NCBI GenBank assembly: GCA_022828595.1
Contig: JAKGHH010000003.1
Coordinates: forward strand, 101,951,583-102,015,582
Length of the DNA stretch: 64,000 nucleotides
Source of the DNA: Nelumbo lutea
Lineage: Eukaryota > Streptophyta > Magnoliopsida > Proteales > Nelumbonaceae
Direction: 5' to 3'
Shown here: positions 34,361 through 46,913 of the stretch, piece by piece
Layout of the letters: each line of letters opens with the position of its first letter
Position numbering within the stretch: position 1 is the first letter of the stretch
Notes under the pieces: generated by a model
What the model was told of the DNA's origin: nothing
The model's input: only the letters and a program-made list of their open reading frames with translations
Databases searched by the model: none
Program-made: the position numbers and the translations under genes

Positions 34361-35610
34361 ATGGAAGCAACTACCGAGAAGCAGGCGACCTTGTCGTCTG
34401 AATCTCAAGCATCCAAAGAGATGGCGTCGTCCTCACCCGCCACTAAATATTTGTCGCTGGACTTGTCGCTTAGAGTCCTACTGTTCGCGTCGACGCTCGT
34501 GGCCGTGGTGGTCATGGTCACCAAGCAAGCAGACCGAGCTCGTGCCCGTCCGGTTACTGCCGATGCCCGCCTTTGGCTACAAAGCAGCCAAGTTCAATCA
34601 CTCTCCGGCAACCATGTAAGTTGATCTTAACTGAATTGCTTGAACTACTACATGTCTGGACTGGTAGATAGGTAGACTGGTAGAGCTGATGATCTTTTTG
34701 CGTCACGTACTTAGGTAGCTGATCTTTTGGGGTTGGCCCCAAGACTGATATGATCCTCTATCAGCTTCATCACTCTCAGTCCCGGGCCGGTGATCTTTCG
34801 GTGCTTGGTACAGTATATGCACCGGCCGGCCACCGGGAGAAGAACACAAAATGACCCAGCTTTTAATTTTGAGCTTATCCATTAAGAGTCAACAAAGTTT
34901 GCATCAATTTGTCAAAGTGGGACCAGAATCGATATCAAAAGTGGAGCCCATGACTTATCATGGGTTTAGCGCTTTGGCTAGAGTCTAGAGTTTCATTCTG
35001 GACCCGGCTTGCCAGGTGGAAATTCTGATTGACATGTAGCCTCACTCATTCATTCTGGGTCTGGCTGATCACTTGAGTCGTCTGTTGCTATTTTCTATGT
35101 AATTTTGATCAACGCTATATATACCTTGTGTAGATACTTTGTGGCTGCACTTTCAGTGGCTTGTTTATACAGTATTATCACCACGCTCACATCCTTGGGA
35201 GCCATCTGGAAGCCATGCCCCTCGAAGAAGTTCTTCCTTCTCCTGGTTTTCATGGATCTGGTAATTAATTAATTTAATTAGCTGCTAACAGATATATAAT
35301 CTCCTTGATTCCCTCTCTTTAACATTAATGTTGCTGGGTACAAAGAGGAGATATACTTACTCAGAGCTTATCTCTGTATCTGGTGCTGCAGATAATGCTG
35401 GGGTTGGTGGCCTCAGCCACTGGCACGGCGGGTGGTGTGGCTTACATCGGGCTGAAGGGCAATTCTCACGTAGGATGGACTAAGATCTGCTCTGTCTACG
35501 ACAAGTTTTGCCACCACGTCGCTAGCTCAATTGCAATCTCTTTGTTTGCTTCTATTCTCCTTGTCTCGCTGGTTATGGTCTCCACATACGCGCTCTACCG
35601 CCGCTGCTAA
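34361..35610 (+). pseudogene. CASP-like protein (CASPL1 type) with a single-base frameshift in exon 1
   Basis: Exons 34361-34615, 35134-35260 and 35392-35610 are joined by introns with consensus ends (GTAAGT..TAG, GTAATT..CAG). TM1 holds the conserved Arg (DLSLRVLLFASTLVAVVVMVT). The following SKQTELVPVRLLP block is present but in the next frame, because ACCAAGC at 34520-34526 has one A too many. After this single shift all exon phases fit: [14 protein letters not shown] (TM2), [17 protein letters not shown] (TM3, conserved Asp, spanning the exon 2/3 junction), [20 protein letters not shown] loop, TM4 and a YRRC tail. Coding length is 601 bp, one more than a multiple of three, and would be 199 residues without the extra base. 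As written it terminates after 87 residues within retained intron. Promoter, splice sites and all other codons look healthy, so either inactivation is very recent or the extra A is a sequencing error. Confidence 0.9.
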
Positions 35611-35619
35611 TCAGAATCC

Positions 35620-36500
35620 AGAGCTAATCAATGAAGCTTAATTTGGTTGTGGGTCTGTCTGCATTAAGAAGTGTGTGTGTGTGTGTTGATCAAGTGCTGA
35701 TCGAATCCATGTCTGTATCATATCATAGAACCAAACTAGCTCTTCATCATCATACTGTTGTTATTTATAATTAGCCAACAATGTACAACTGCTTTAACTT
35801 ACTGCTTGTCTTTATTAAGCTACATTTAGTTTACTGCTGTAAGTCCATTTGTTGAGACCCAGAAACTCGTTTCGACATTTTGACAAACAACCAGAGATCA
35901 CACCAGTGACAGTGGCCGGGATTGATTTTGCAGAAAATAGAACACAACTGACAATCCCAATGAAAAAACCAGTCAACTTCTTCCATCTCTTCTTTCACTT
36001 GGCTTGTTCCGACTCTTAAGAGAGACTCAATGGCCTCATGTTCTGGGGATTCCCATAAATCTGGTTATGATCAATAATTAGTAAAAATAGAGCACATTTC
36101 ACGCACTTAACCAACCGTGCTTATTATATGGCTTACTTGTTAAATAATCAAGTAACTATGCTGTTTTCTAAAGTTTCCCACATTCTGCTCTCTATTCTAC
36201 GCTCCGTTAGACACCTTTTTTTTAATTAAAAATCCATTTTTTAAGCGTAGAAGAATCATTCTCTCTCTCTCTCTCTTGCTCTTTCGAGAGAACCTTGACC
36301 CATGTTGCCAAACTCAACAACCAATTACGATGTGTATGGTGTAAGAGCAATTCATAACATGGGCTATGCTTGTTACTGTGGCGGTTTGTTAACATTGAAG
36401 AAAGGTTTTGTACGGGATTTATTTTGAAAAAACAAGAAAAGTAATTATTGAATGAAGCTTATCTCAATTGTTGCTCTCATACAAACTAAGACAAACATTT
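35620..36500. other. Intergenic region downstream of the CASPL gene
   Basis: It contains a (GT)n tract at 35671-35685 and the probable 3' UTR. No other gene seen; a (CT)n tract occurs at 36260-36276. Confidence 0.4.
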
Positions 36501-36505
36501 ATTTA

Positions 36506-36698
36506 GGGGATATTTGGTATGGCTTCCATTTATTTAAAAAACGTTTTTATTTGATTTATCTTCAAAATCAAGGAAAAGTCAGAGATAATAAAGTTTATTG
36601 GATAAACAGATTTACTAAATAACATTTTGGTACAAACTCCTACATGACAATGAGCTAGCACCGTTTACCAAAACACAAAAGCCATACCAAACATCATC
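36506..36698. mobile_element. PIF/Harbinger MITE with TTA duplication
   Basis: GGGGATATTTGGTATGGC at the left and GCCATACCAAACATCATC at the right. TTA at 36503-36505 and 36699-36701. A larger pair (the same left end with ACCAAACATCCCC-TAA ending at 37315) suggests that this and the next copy lie inside an older element of about 0.8 kb. Confidence 0.75.
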
Positions 36699-36859
36699 TT
36701 AATAAACGTTTTTCAAAAGAAAAAACTGTCAGCGTTGCCAATTCATTGCCAATAGATGTTTATTCTAAACTGCTATTCAATAAAACTTTTATTAAATAAA
36801 CATTTGTCTCGATTTGTGTTATTATGTGAAAGCCAACCACTGGGAGAAGTTTCATTTTA

Positions 36860-37142
36860 GATGATGTTTGATATAATTTTCATTTATTTTAAAAAAAAAA
36901 AGTTTGTACTTAATTTATCATCAAAATCTGCCATTAGGCACTATATAAGCAAAACAGTAGACAAGCACCTTAGCGTTGGGGGAAATGTTAAAATGAAGCT
37001 CCCCCAACGGTTGGCTTATATATAAATGGAGACAAAACATTTATTTGATAAACATGCTTAACAAATAGCATTTTTGGGACAAACACATGGCAATGAAATG
37101 ACATCGTTCTCCAAATAAACGAAAATCATACCAAACACCATC
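36860..37142. mobile_element. PIF/Harbinger MITE with TTA duplication, second copy
   Basis: GATGATGTTTGATATAATTT and CGAAAATCATACCAAACACCATC with TTA at 36857-36859 and 37143-37145. It contains a CCCCCAACG / CGTTGGGGG inner pairing near 36976 and 37001. Confidence 0.75.
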
Positions 37143-37438
37143 TTAATGTTTCTCTCAACACCAAAGCATTTATTTACTATTTAGCTTATGTGGCGTCTAG
37201 TGGTGTCTAATTGTCAAAAAACATCAATAAACTTAAACATTTATCAATTATTTTTTCAAAATGATAAAAATACAAAAAGTTTATTTCATAACGGCAACAG
37301 AACCAAACATCCCCTAAAATCATCAACAACAAGCTAATACTAGATGGGGACTTGAGGTTGAACTTGGCTTACTAGCACTTTTCTGTTTTGTGGTATATTC
37401 TCAAAGTTATTTATCTTTTATCTTTTTTTTTTATTTTA

Positions 37439-38142
37439 GGGAAATTGACTAAAATTCACCAAGTCAGTAAGTTTTATTTTCCAAAACTCACCTTTTGTTA
37501 GTGCACCGTTAATGCTTCTTAACAGAGGTGTCCATGTCAGCATAAATAACAATTTTCATGGCCAAATTACTCTTGAATGGCGAGTTAGAGGAAAAATGGT
37601 CTTTTTCAGTTTTCAATTTTCATGTTTTTTTTTTTTTGAATTTTTAGTGTTTTGTTATAATTTCCGTTTTTTACATTGTCTATTTTCTACATTTCTATAA
37701 ATTTTCCTATATTTTTTTATTTATTTGTAATTTTTGCATTTTTCTATAATTTTTTGTGTTTTTCTACAATATTTATTTATTTTTATTTTTTTTTCAATTT
37801 CTATAGTTTCTATAATTTGAAAATAATTTTTTATTTTGTTTGTAATTTCTATAGTTTTTATAATTTTTTATAATTTCTATATTTTTATGTATTTTATATT
37901 TGAAAATATTTTTTAAAATTTTCCTTTTTTTTCATGTCTAAATATTAAAATGGTAATATATTAACACCCATTAATTTATTTTGTATATATTTTATATTTT
38001 CTATGAAGCTTAAAATAGTAATATATTAACGCCCGTTTGTCTTTCTAACATCAAGTTAGTGACATGGTGTCTTAGATTTTTTGAAAAATTGGTGATTTAA
38101 GAGAAATGCTGAAAAGTCGTGATGAATTTTAGACAATTTCCC
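37439..38142. mobile_element. 704 bp TIR element, AT-rich centre
   Basis: Ends GGGAAATTGACTAAAATTCA and GAATTTTAGACAATTTCCC are inverse. TTATTTTA is at 37431-37438 and 38143-38150. The middle (37610-37900) is a TTTCTATAATTTTT-type repeat. No coding sequence. Confidence 0.7.
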
Positions 38143-38227
38143 TTATTTTATAATTTTAAAGTTGAACAAAACAATTTAAATGGTCAATCACCTTAAGACT
38201 TTTAACACTCCTCATTAATATATCATT

Positions 38228-38254
38228 AACTCTCTCTCTCTCTCTCTCTCTCTC
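38228..38254. repeat. (CT)n microsatellite
   Basis: Uninterrupted CT repeat of about 13 units. Confidence 0.9.
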
Positions 38255-38884
38255 CTAAATTAACTGTTTTAATAATATCTCTTCATTATTTATGCTATTA
38301 ACTCACTCATTCAATAACTCATGCCAATAATATTCAATTATATATAATAATTATTATTAAAGATTAATTATATTGAAATTGAGATATTCAATGGTATATT
38401 ATTATGCTAAATAATTTACTTTCATTCAAAATTATAATCCATTCATATTCCATTTGAAAATAATAAAAGTTAATCAACCATAATAAAAATAATTTAGTAA
38501 GTTACTTGAATAAAATAAAAACAATTATTAATTATCGTTATTAATGAAAATATTTTTTATTAATATAATAAAAAGAACTTAATTAATAAAAAGAATAAGA
38601 TAAATTAAAAACTAATACCAATTTAAAATTAATATAAAACTAATACAAAATTATCTAACAATTATTAGTTTTATAATTAATTTTTACTAATTTAAAACCA
38701 ACTTAAGTAATACTAAAATATAAAAACTTAATATAGTTAGTTAAATTTCATATGGAATTTAAGTTTAATAAAAACTTAATTATTTAACTAAACTTAATTT
38801 TTACTAATTTCAATAATTAATATAAAAATATCAATTTTAAATATAGTTCAATTATTTTGAAATCAATTTAAATTCCATTTAAAA

Positions 38885-39370
38885 ATAAGGAAATTATAAA
38901 AACCTCCTTGGGTTTTATAGCAATTAATCCTATGAAACACCACAGTGTTTTGACCTTAACAAAAACCTCCCCTATTGTTTGAAAGAAAGGTGAAAATACC
39001 TTTGTTTCATCATCATTCCAAATAAAAAATGTTGATGTAATGCATTAATTTTACTTCACTTCAGCCTTTTTACCTTATTTTGTCCAAGGTAATGCATAAA
39101 TAATGTTAATGTAATGCATAAATAATGTTAATGTAATGCATTATTCTTTGAAAGTTATCTGGAAAAATAAATTAGTAAAGGGTAACATTGAAACTTTAAA
39201 TTATGTATGATAATGCATTAACAATGATATAAGACTTCAATGTCTTTGTTATCAAAAAGCCAAGGGAAAATAGGTATTTGCACTTTTTTCTCAAAACTAT
39301 AGGAAAGGCCTTTGGTAGGGTCAAAACACAAGGGTGGTTTATAGAATTGTTTAAAGCAGATGTTTTTTTT
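38885..39370. mobile_element. Probable TIR element
   Basis: The left arm TATAAAAACCTCCTTGGGTTTT..CAGTGTTTTGACC and right arm ACTATAGGAAAGGCC..GGTCAAAACACAAGGGTGG pair imperfectly over about 100 bp. In the middle, AATAATGTTAATGTAATGCAT is tandemly repeated (39095-39140). Confidence 0.5.
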
Positions 39371-40890
39371 TATAATTTTACCTAGAAATAATACAAAAAT
39401 AAAAATATATATTTTTCAAATTTATCTAGAGAATAGGAAATTGGCCACTCTCACTAAAATGCAACTTAAATGTGATTGGATAAACTAGACATAACTCCAA
39501 AAAATAATACTTGAATTGACTTACATGAACACCACTTAATTGGAAATATTATACAGCTCCATCTTCAATTTTATTTATAAATAAAGCCTGTACATCACAC
39601 GTGTCCTGACTAATACCTTTTTTATGTACGATGGGGTCCTCTCATGAGATCAGATAAGAAAGAAAATCGAAAAGATAAAAGAATAGAGAGTTGCGTGAAA
39701 GAGAATTATTATCACATGCTCATTGACATCTGGTAAAATTTTATTTGGTTAGTAGAATAGAGAGTTGGGTGAAGTTAGTAGGAATCCGGACTGCACGTTT
39801 GTTTACATGGATAATATTAAAATGGGTTGGCCTATTTGGATTATCTAAACTTGGGCCAACCCATTAAGTCTCGAATTTGGGTTTTTGTTTGGCCCAAAAT
39901 TTCATTAATTAGGCAGGACAGAGGCAGACTTACCATGTGTACAAACTACTAACAAATATTGGTGGATTCACCACTTGATGGGCTGTATATTATACCCTGA
40001 GCTTTTAGAACTCTAGGGTATGTTTTTTTTTTATTTTAACTCTTAATAATTTTTTTTAGTTTATAAATTGATATGTATTTTTCAATTTTATTCTTATTTT
40101 AATATTTTTTTGATTTTTTATAATTTACTCATATTTTTCAATATTATTTTGAATTTAATAAATTATTTTATGAAATGTTGCAAATTGAACTCAAAATTAC
40201 CAAATAGTCTATTTTAGGGGTAAAATAGTAAAATCAATGAATTTCAGATGCTGAAACACAAACAACATTCTTTATTTAGAGCATCTAAAAAGTCGAAAAA
40301 CAACTATGTCTCTTTTCAGATTTTAGACACTTTTAAAATCATTTTTAACTTTTCTGATTTTAGATTTCAGATTTATCAAACGCCACCTTAAATTAATTGG
40401 CTACTTGAGTTATTTTGTTTCATTTTAAAAATAGAAATAAAAATAACACAAATTTAAAATAGATAAATGGTAGGGGAGAAAAGAGAGCCAATATTAACAT
40501 GGCATGGCATGTCTTGTTTTATTATATACTAGTGAGGACAACACAAGATTTGTCAAGGGAAAGTGAAACGATAGCAGCTGATAACTATTATAATGAAGGA
40601 ATGCAATGCTGTTTAAAATAATTGATCTTTATTTTAGTAATTTGTAACAATTTGGATTAATTATATTAATATTTTTTAACAAAAGTAATAAAATACCGGT
40701 AATTACTTACTAAAATAATTATTTTTCTATATTATATGTTAGTGTTCTATATTAATTATTTTAATTTATTAATGATTAAATGTTACAACTTTTTAGTAAA
40801 TATTAGTAAATATATGAAATTAGGTTCTAGTCATAATAAAAAGATTTAAACATACCTTGAGTTTTCAAAAATTGACTTACACATACCCTA
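39371..40890. other. AT-rich intergenic region
   Basis: No gene or bounded element recognised. Confidence 0.4.
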
Positions 40891-40891
40891 A

Positions 40892-41020
40892 TGTTGTGTT
40901 TGTTTTGAAGGAAAAAGTAAGGAAAGAAAGAGAAAGACAGAGAAACCTATACAAGATTTATACATGTTTCCCTTCCTTTGTTTTTATTTCAATACTTTTT
41001 CCTTCAAACCAAACATGGCC
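40892..41020. mobile_element. Short Tourist-like MITE with TAA duplication
   Basis: TGTTGTGTTTGTTTTGAAGG at the left and CCTTCAAACCAAACATGGCC at the right. TAA at 40889-40891 and 41021-41023. Confidence 0.7.
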
Positions 41021-41023
41021 TAA

Positions 41024-42586
41024 AGTTTTAAAATGGACTTAAGCATACCTTGTGTACCAACCCCACATACCCTTCATCAATGAAATGTCACATCTGAATT
41101 CATTTAAAGTTTTTGAAAGCGTATCTTACCCTTATATCCCTTCAATAGATGAGACTTTCCCTCTCTACAATAATTCCTCTTACTTCTCTCTAGTATTAAC
41201 ACTCCAGAGCTTTTTCTTTTCGAGAAAGCTTATGATCTTAGTGTGATCCTATACTTGCCCTTTACCTTAATCAATTTACCACTTGTTGTCAAAAACTCCA
41301 ACTTCTCTGACAATAGCCACTTGAAGTTTTGGCAGTGCCCAGCACTGGTCCTCAATATACAAAGCAATATGACCCCGTTCGCTTCTCAGCAAGTTACTTA
41401 TTTAGGTAAATGCAATTAGCTGGGCAAGTTTTTCCTAGGGAACACTTACCCGGATAAGTGCATCCCATGTTCTTTTATTTCTCATGTAAATAAGACAATG
41501 ATGTTCTTCCATTTGTCTTGTTCTTCAGATTCACATTTGAACACAAAGACAATACACTACTTATTCTAGGTCTTTTAGTATTGTGATCCATTCTTGCTCC
41601 ATGTTTCTTAACCCCAAACTTAAGGGCAGTTCCTTCTTCTAAGGTCCACTTGTCCGGAATCCTTTGGAGCACCCATTAGGAGAAGTCCCAAAATCTTTTT
41701 AGGTCCACCCACTAACATATTGAACAATCAATAAAAGTATCTTCTTTTTTGTTCCTTTTGACAATTTGAAATCAAATGAAGGGTAAAAGAGTCGCAAGGC
41801 ATTTTTAAGTCCATTTTAAAACTCTAGGGTATGTTTAAGTTAATTTCTAAAAGCTCAAGGTGTGCTTCATATAAATTTATTATACATACATACTTTAAAA
41901 ATAATTGTTTTTTAACTTTTTGAATTATTTGATCATTTCAAAACACAATTAGATGGTTGTGAATTAAATCTGAATCCAATCCAAAAACTAACAAAATAAT
42001 TGGATGCAGATGTGGATCTAGAGATTTCATAATCAAATGTAGATGCACCTGGACCTGATCTGAATTTGATCCATTTATAGCTCTATTGCCCGTATTGTGT
42101 GTGGACTTAGTGCAAATCTGAGCTAGGCCTAGCGTATAAGAAAACAGTTGCTTGAGCTCAGGAATTTGTAGGTCTATCCAAATTGGGTGAGCTAAGTTAT
42201 AAATGATCATCCATAAGTAGAATGAGTTTTATGACATTTCTAATTAGGCCATTATTAGTTTTATTATATAGAATGCAAATGGTTTATTTTATTACTCTTA
42301 AAAGTTTTTTACCTTTTTCTTGTTAATTTAATTATCCTATTAATATTAGTTGTTTTTAAATAGAAGTCAAATGTTTTTCAATTTTTAATTTAGGCCCTTT
42401 GGAAGGAGTACAAATACAAATATGTAGAGTGTGAAACCTTGTATTTTGTATGTATTTACAATATACATATTAGTATTTATACTTTTTCTAAATTGAGCCT
42501 AAGGAACTATTACATTTTGTTATGTTCTTAATTTTTAATAGTTGATAGTTAAAAACTTGCTAAAATTTAATTTTTTTTGTAAACTT
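41024..42586. other. Intergenic region, no gene seen
   Basis: AT-rich. GGATCTAGAGATTTCATAATC-type words near 42010 recall the 24425 element, but no boundaries are visible. Confidence 0.35.
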
Positions 42587-42696
42587 TGGTATTTTTATTA
42601 ATTTTAGTTATTAAGTTTCAAATTATAATTTTATGACAATTAACCGATTAAATAGAATTTGAATATGAAACAAATAAATGGAATTTGGATGAGAGT

Positions 42697-42740
<44 letters not shown>

Positions 42741-42814
42741 AATACAATAGTTTAATAATGGAAGGGGCCTGTAAAAATATGCTAAAATAGGTTAATGATA
42801 GAAGGGGTGGGACC

Positions 42815-44151
42815 TGATGAGGGCAGATTTGGCCCTCTAGTGAAGTTGCGACACGTGGCACCTCGCGACAACTAGGCAAGCCCCCAGGCAACAACTTACC
42901 AAGTTGGTCCCCCCCCCCGGGCACCGGTCTGGCTGGCCTGGTGCGACCTGGCGCGGCCTGCGCGCGATCTTGAACGGCCTGCGCGCGACCTGCGCGGCCT
43001 GGCGCGGCCTGCGCGCGAACTACGCGCGACCTGCGCGCGCGGCCTGCCCGAACTGCGTGCGACCTGCGCGAACTGCGCACGGCCTGCGCGAATTGCGCGC
43101 GACCTGCGCGACCTGGTCGGATGAGCCTGCCACATGTGCCGACTTGGCAACCTGGCCGGACGCCGATCCGCCGACTAACACAGGCGCCGACCTGGCAACC
43201 TAGCCCGGACACCGACCCGCCGACTGACAAGGCGCCGACCTAGCGATCTGGCCCGGACACAGGGCCGACCTGACAACATGACCCGGACATAGGCGCCGAC
43301 CTGATGACCTAACCCTGACACAGGCGCCGGCCTGGCAACCTGGCCCGGACACCGACCCGTCGACTGACAGGCGCTGACCTGACAACCTCGAGGAGTTCAT
43401 CACCGTACCTCGGTTCTGACGGGATATGACGTCTTACCATTTGAAGGCTTTTTACCCACCTAACCCGCGAGGGCACCGCTATATAAGGACTCCGACCCCA
43501 AAGCCAAGGGAGGAGAAAAAAGAGTATGGTAACCCCGCTCTCTAGCTCTCTCATTTCTCTCCAAGCCCTCTGTAATTAGAATGCTAACTTAGGCATCGGA
43601 GAGTCCCCGCCGGGAAAATACCCCCGGGTCCTCTAATTCAGTTCCCGCAGGTCCCTCAGTTCCCGCCATCTACAAAGGAGAGAAAATCACCTCACGCAGG
43701 GGGTAGTCGGGTAGCGCTGCACCAGGGAGCTCCACCATCCTCTGAGTTGCAGACCGCCTAGGAGCAAGTCAAGTGATGAGTTCGCCATCAGGGAACACTA
43801 CCAGGCAGTTCGCCACCAGGTAGCACTGCCGGGCAGTTTGCCACCAGGCAGTTCGCCATCAAGCAGTTCGTCACCAGGCAGTTCGCCATCAGGCAGTTCG
43901 CCACCAAGCAGTTCGCCATCAGGCAGTTCGCCATCAGGCAGTTTGCCATCAGGCAGTTCGCCACCGGGCAGTTCGGCACCGGGCAGTTCACCACCAGGCA
44001 GTTCTCCATTTGGCAGTTCGCCACCAGGAAGCATCACCAGGCAGTTCTCCCCGGGAAGTTCGCCACCAAGTAGCTCATCACCAAGGCACGTCACTACCAG
44101 GTCAAACACGAGGTACTTAGCCAAAAAATTTTACCAAAAACGGTTACATCA
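42815..44151 (+). repeat. 5' LTR
   Basis: The 1337 bp LTR includes a GC-rich block with CTGCGCGCGAC-type words (42935-43120), a loosely repeated unit of about 50 bp GGCGCCGACCTGGCAACCTGG (43180-43385), a TATA box CTATATAAG at 43479-43487, and downstream a 15 bp repeat (CAGTTCGCCACCAGG and variants) from 43800 to about 44060. The repeats open long frames on both strands that are not genes. Confidence 0.9.
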
Positions 44152-44153
44152 AT

Positions 44154-44171
44154 TGGCGCCATCTGTGGGAA
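44154..44171 (+). other. Primer-binding site of the LTR retrotransposon
   Basis: TGGCGCCATCTGTGGGAA lies two bases after the 5' LTR end. The TGGCGCC start is complementary to a tRNA 3' end and is common in plant Gypsy elements. Confidence 0.8.
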
Positions 44172-44604
44172 CACGCTACAAAAAGCTAAGTTCTCATCCT
44201 ATAAAAGCTAAGTTCTCATCTTACCAAAGCTAAGTCCTCATTTTTTAGAAATTGAAGCTATCGCTTTATAATTTACATTTTTTATGAACTTAAAGACTAT
44301 GCATGGAGCTAACGGACTAAGTAGCTCTACCAACCTTACTTTCAATTCAAATAATGCCTCATCAGTCCTCTCCGCAAGGTCCCCCCTACAAAGATGAGCT
44401 CTTCGTGGCTTCCGTCGGAGTTGGCGGCCAACAGACTACATAGGCGCTCTTATCAGTCAAGCCTTCCAAGGCTCCCGTGTGAGCTGGCAACCTAAAGTTA
44501 GTAGTGCTACCCTCGAAGGTCGAGCTCCTAGTAGCTTCTTGTAGGAGTGGGTGACCGGCATTACGAAGCTGATGCAGCATAATCATAGCTCAACACCTCA
44601 CAGG

Positions 44605-45440
44605 AAAAGCCTACGGGCCACATTACTGCTTAAGACCCGGTCGCCTCTCCGACACGGGCAAAGTCAAAAAAGAGTAGACTACGAGTCACTCCCAAAAGCC
44701 TACGGGCCACATTACTGCTTAAGACCCGGTCGCCTCTCCGGCACGGGCAAAGTCAAAAAAGAGTAGACTACAAGTCACTCCCAAAAGCTTACGGGCGACA
44801 TTACTGCTTAAGACCCGGTCGCCTCTCCGCCACGGGCAAAGTAAAAAAAGAGTAGACTACGAGTCACTCCCAAAAGCCTATGGGCCACATTACTGCTCAA
44901 GACCCGGTCGCTCTCCGGCACGGGCAAAAGTAAAAAAAGAGTAGACTACGAGTCACTCCCAAAAGCCTACGGGCCACATTACTGCTTAAGACCCGGTCGC
45001 CTCTCCAGCACGGGCAAAAGTCAAAAAAGAGTAGACCACGAGCCACTCCCAAAAGCCTATGGGCCACATTACTGCTTCAGACCCGGTCGCCCCTCCGGCA
45101 CGGGCAAAAGTCAAAAAAGAGTAGACTACGAGTCACTCCCAAAAGCCTACGGGCCATATTACTGCTTAAGACCCGGCCGCCCCTCCGGCACGGGCAAAAG
45201 TCAAAAAGGAGTAGACTACGAGTCACTCCCAAAAGCCTACGGGCCACATTACTGCTTAAGACCCGGTCGCCTCTCCGGCACGGGCGAAAATAAAAAAGAG
45301 TAGACTATGAGTCACTCCCAAAGCCTGCGGGCCACACTGTTGCTAAATATCCAATCGCTTTCTCAGTAGGAACAAAATCAACAAAAGTGAACTATAAGTT
45401 ACCCCAGAGCCTAAGGGCTACACTACTGAAACCGGCGGAG
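44605..45440 (+). repeat. 89-90 bp tandem array in the retrotransposon interior
   Basis: Units beginning AAAAGCCTACGGGCCACATT start at 44605, 44694, 44783, 44872, 44961, 45051, 45141 and 45231. Two diverged units follow (about 45320 and 45409). Each unit carries TAAGACCCGGTCGCCTCTCC and AAAGAGTAGACTACGAGTCA. The lack of alternating unique spacers excludes a CRISPR array. Confidence 0.95.
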
Positions 45441-45574
45441 ACCCCCTCGTCTTACTGGCAGCTCGCCACATACAGGCAGCTCCCAAAGCCTAAGGAATTG
45501 GATCAAAACTTACTAACTCGTCGACTTACGGGCCAAAAGAAATCTACTCCCTTCGCTGAGTTACTCTCAGCTCA

Positions 45575-45588
45575 GGAGTGGGGGCAAT
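45575..45588 (+). other. Polypurine tract of the LTR retrotransposon
   Basis: GGAGTGGGGGCAAT lies directly before the 3' LTR, where plus-strand DNA synthesis is primed in this class. Confidence 0.75.
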
Positions 45589-46913
45589 TGATGAGGGCAG
45601 ATTTGGCCCTCCAGTGAAGTTGCGACACGTGGCACCTCGTGACAAGTAGGCAAGCCCCCAGGCAACAACTTACCAAGTTGATCCCCCCCCGGGCACCGGT
45701 CTGGCTGGCCTGGCGTGACCTGGCACGGCCTGCGTGGCCTGGCGCGGCCTGCGCGCGAACTGCGCGCGACCTGGCGCGACCTGCGCGACCTGGCCGGATG
45801 AGCCTACCACATGCGCCGACCTGACAACCTGGCCGGACGCCGACCGGCCGACTGACACAGGCGCCGACCTGGCAACCTGGCCCGGACACCGACCCGCCGA
45901 CTGACACAGGCGCCGACCTGGCGATTTGGCCCTGACACAGGCACCAACCTGACAACATGACCCGGACACAGACGCCGACCTGATGACCTGACCCTGACAC
46001 AGGCGCCGGCCTGGCAACCTGGCCCGGACACCGACCCGTCGACTGACAGGCGCCGACCTGACAACCTCGAGGAGTTCATCACCGTACCCCGGTTCTGACG
46101 GGATATGACGTCTTACCATTTGAAGGCTTTTTACCCACCTAACCCGCGAGGGCACCACTATATAAGGACTCCGACCCCCAAAGCCAAGGAGGAGAAAAAA
46201 GAGTATGGTAACCCCCGCTCTCTAGCTCTCTCATTTCTCTCCAAGCCCTCTGTAGTCAGAATGCTAACTTAGGCATCGGAGAGTCCCCGCCGGGAAAATA
46301 CCCTCGGGTCCTCTGATTCAGTTCCCGCAGGTCCCTCAGCTCCCGCCATCTACAAAGGAGAGAAAATCACCTCACGCAGGGGGTAGTCGGGTAGCGCTGC
46401 ACCAGGGAGCTCCACCATCCTCTGAGTTGCAGACTGCCTAGGAGCAAGTCAAGTGACGAGTTCGCCATCAGGGAACACTACCGGGTAGTTCGCCACCAGG
46501 TAGTTCGCCATCAGGCAGTTCGCCACCAGGTAGCACTGCCGGGCAGTTCGCCACCAGGCAGTTCGCCATCAGGCAGTTCGTCACCAGGCAGTTCGCCACC
46601 AGGGAGCACTGCCGGGCAGTTCGCCACCAGGCAGTTCGCCATCAGGCAGTTCGTCACCAGCAGTTCGCCATCAGGCAGTTCGCCATCAAGCAGTTCGCCA
46701 TCAGGCAGTTCGCCACCGGGCAGTTCGCCACCAGGCAGTTCACCACCAGGAAGCATCACCAGGCAGTTCGCCACCAGGCAGTTCTCCCCCGGGAAGTTCG
46801 CCACCAAGTAGCTCATCACCAAGGCATGTCACCACCAGGTCAAACACGAGGTACTTAGCCAGAAAATTTTACACATCCCAAAAAATGGTATGTGACCAAA
46901 AACGGTTACATCA
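45589..46913 (+). repeat. 3' LTR
   Basis: The 1325 bp LTR matches the 5' LTR except for substitutions, different copy numbers in the GC-rich and 15 bp repeats, and an extra ACATCCCAAAAAATGGTATG-type segment near 46873-46896 that the 5' copy lacks. TATA box CTATATAAG at 46158-46166. Confidence 0.9.

Larger units (their letters stand above)
42815..46913 (+). mobile_element. Complete non-autonomous Gypsy-type LTR retrotransposon
   Basis: Two LTRs (42815-44151 and 45589-46913) both start TGATGAGGGCAGATTTGGCC and end AACGGTTACATCA. GGACC at 42810-42814 and 46914-46918 is an exact 5 bp duplication. The 1437 bp interior starts with a TGGCGCC primer-binding site and ends in a purine tract, but no gag, protease, reverse transcriptase or integrase is visible, so it must depend on enzymes from an autonomous relative. 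LTR features and TGGCGCCATCTGTGGG suggest the Tat side of Gypsy; this is inference. Confidence 0.92.

Noticed and set aside
42640..44233. Long open frames in the LTR (Arg/Ala-rich, and GSSPS repeats)
   Set aside because: They are produced by tandem repeats in both strands and frames of an LTR; no protein family.
44605..45440. Regular ~89 bp repeats that could suggest a CRISPR array
   Set aside because: The repeats are contiguous with no unique spacers, and they sit inside a plant LTR retrotransposon.
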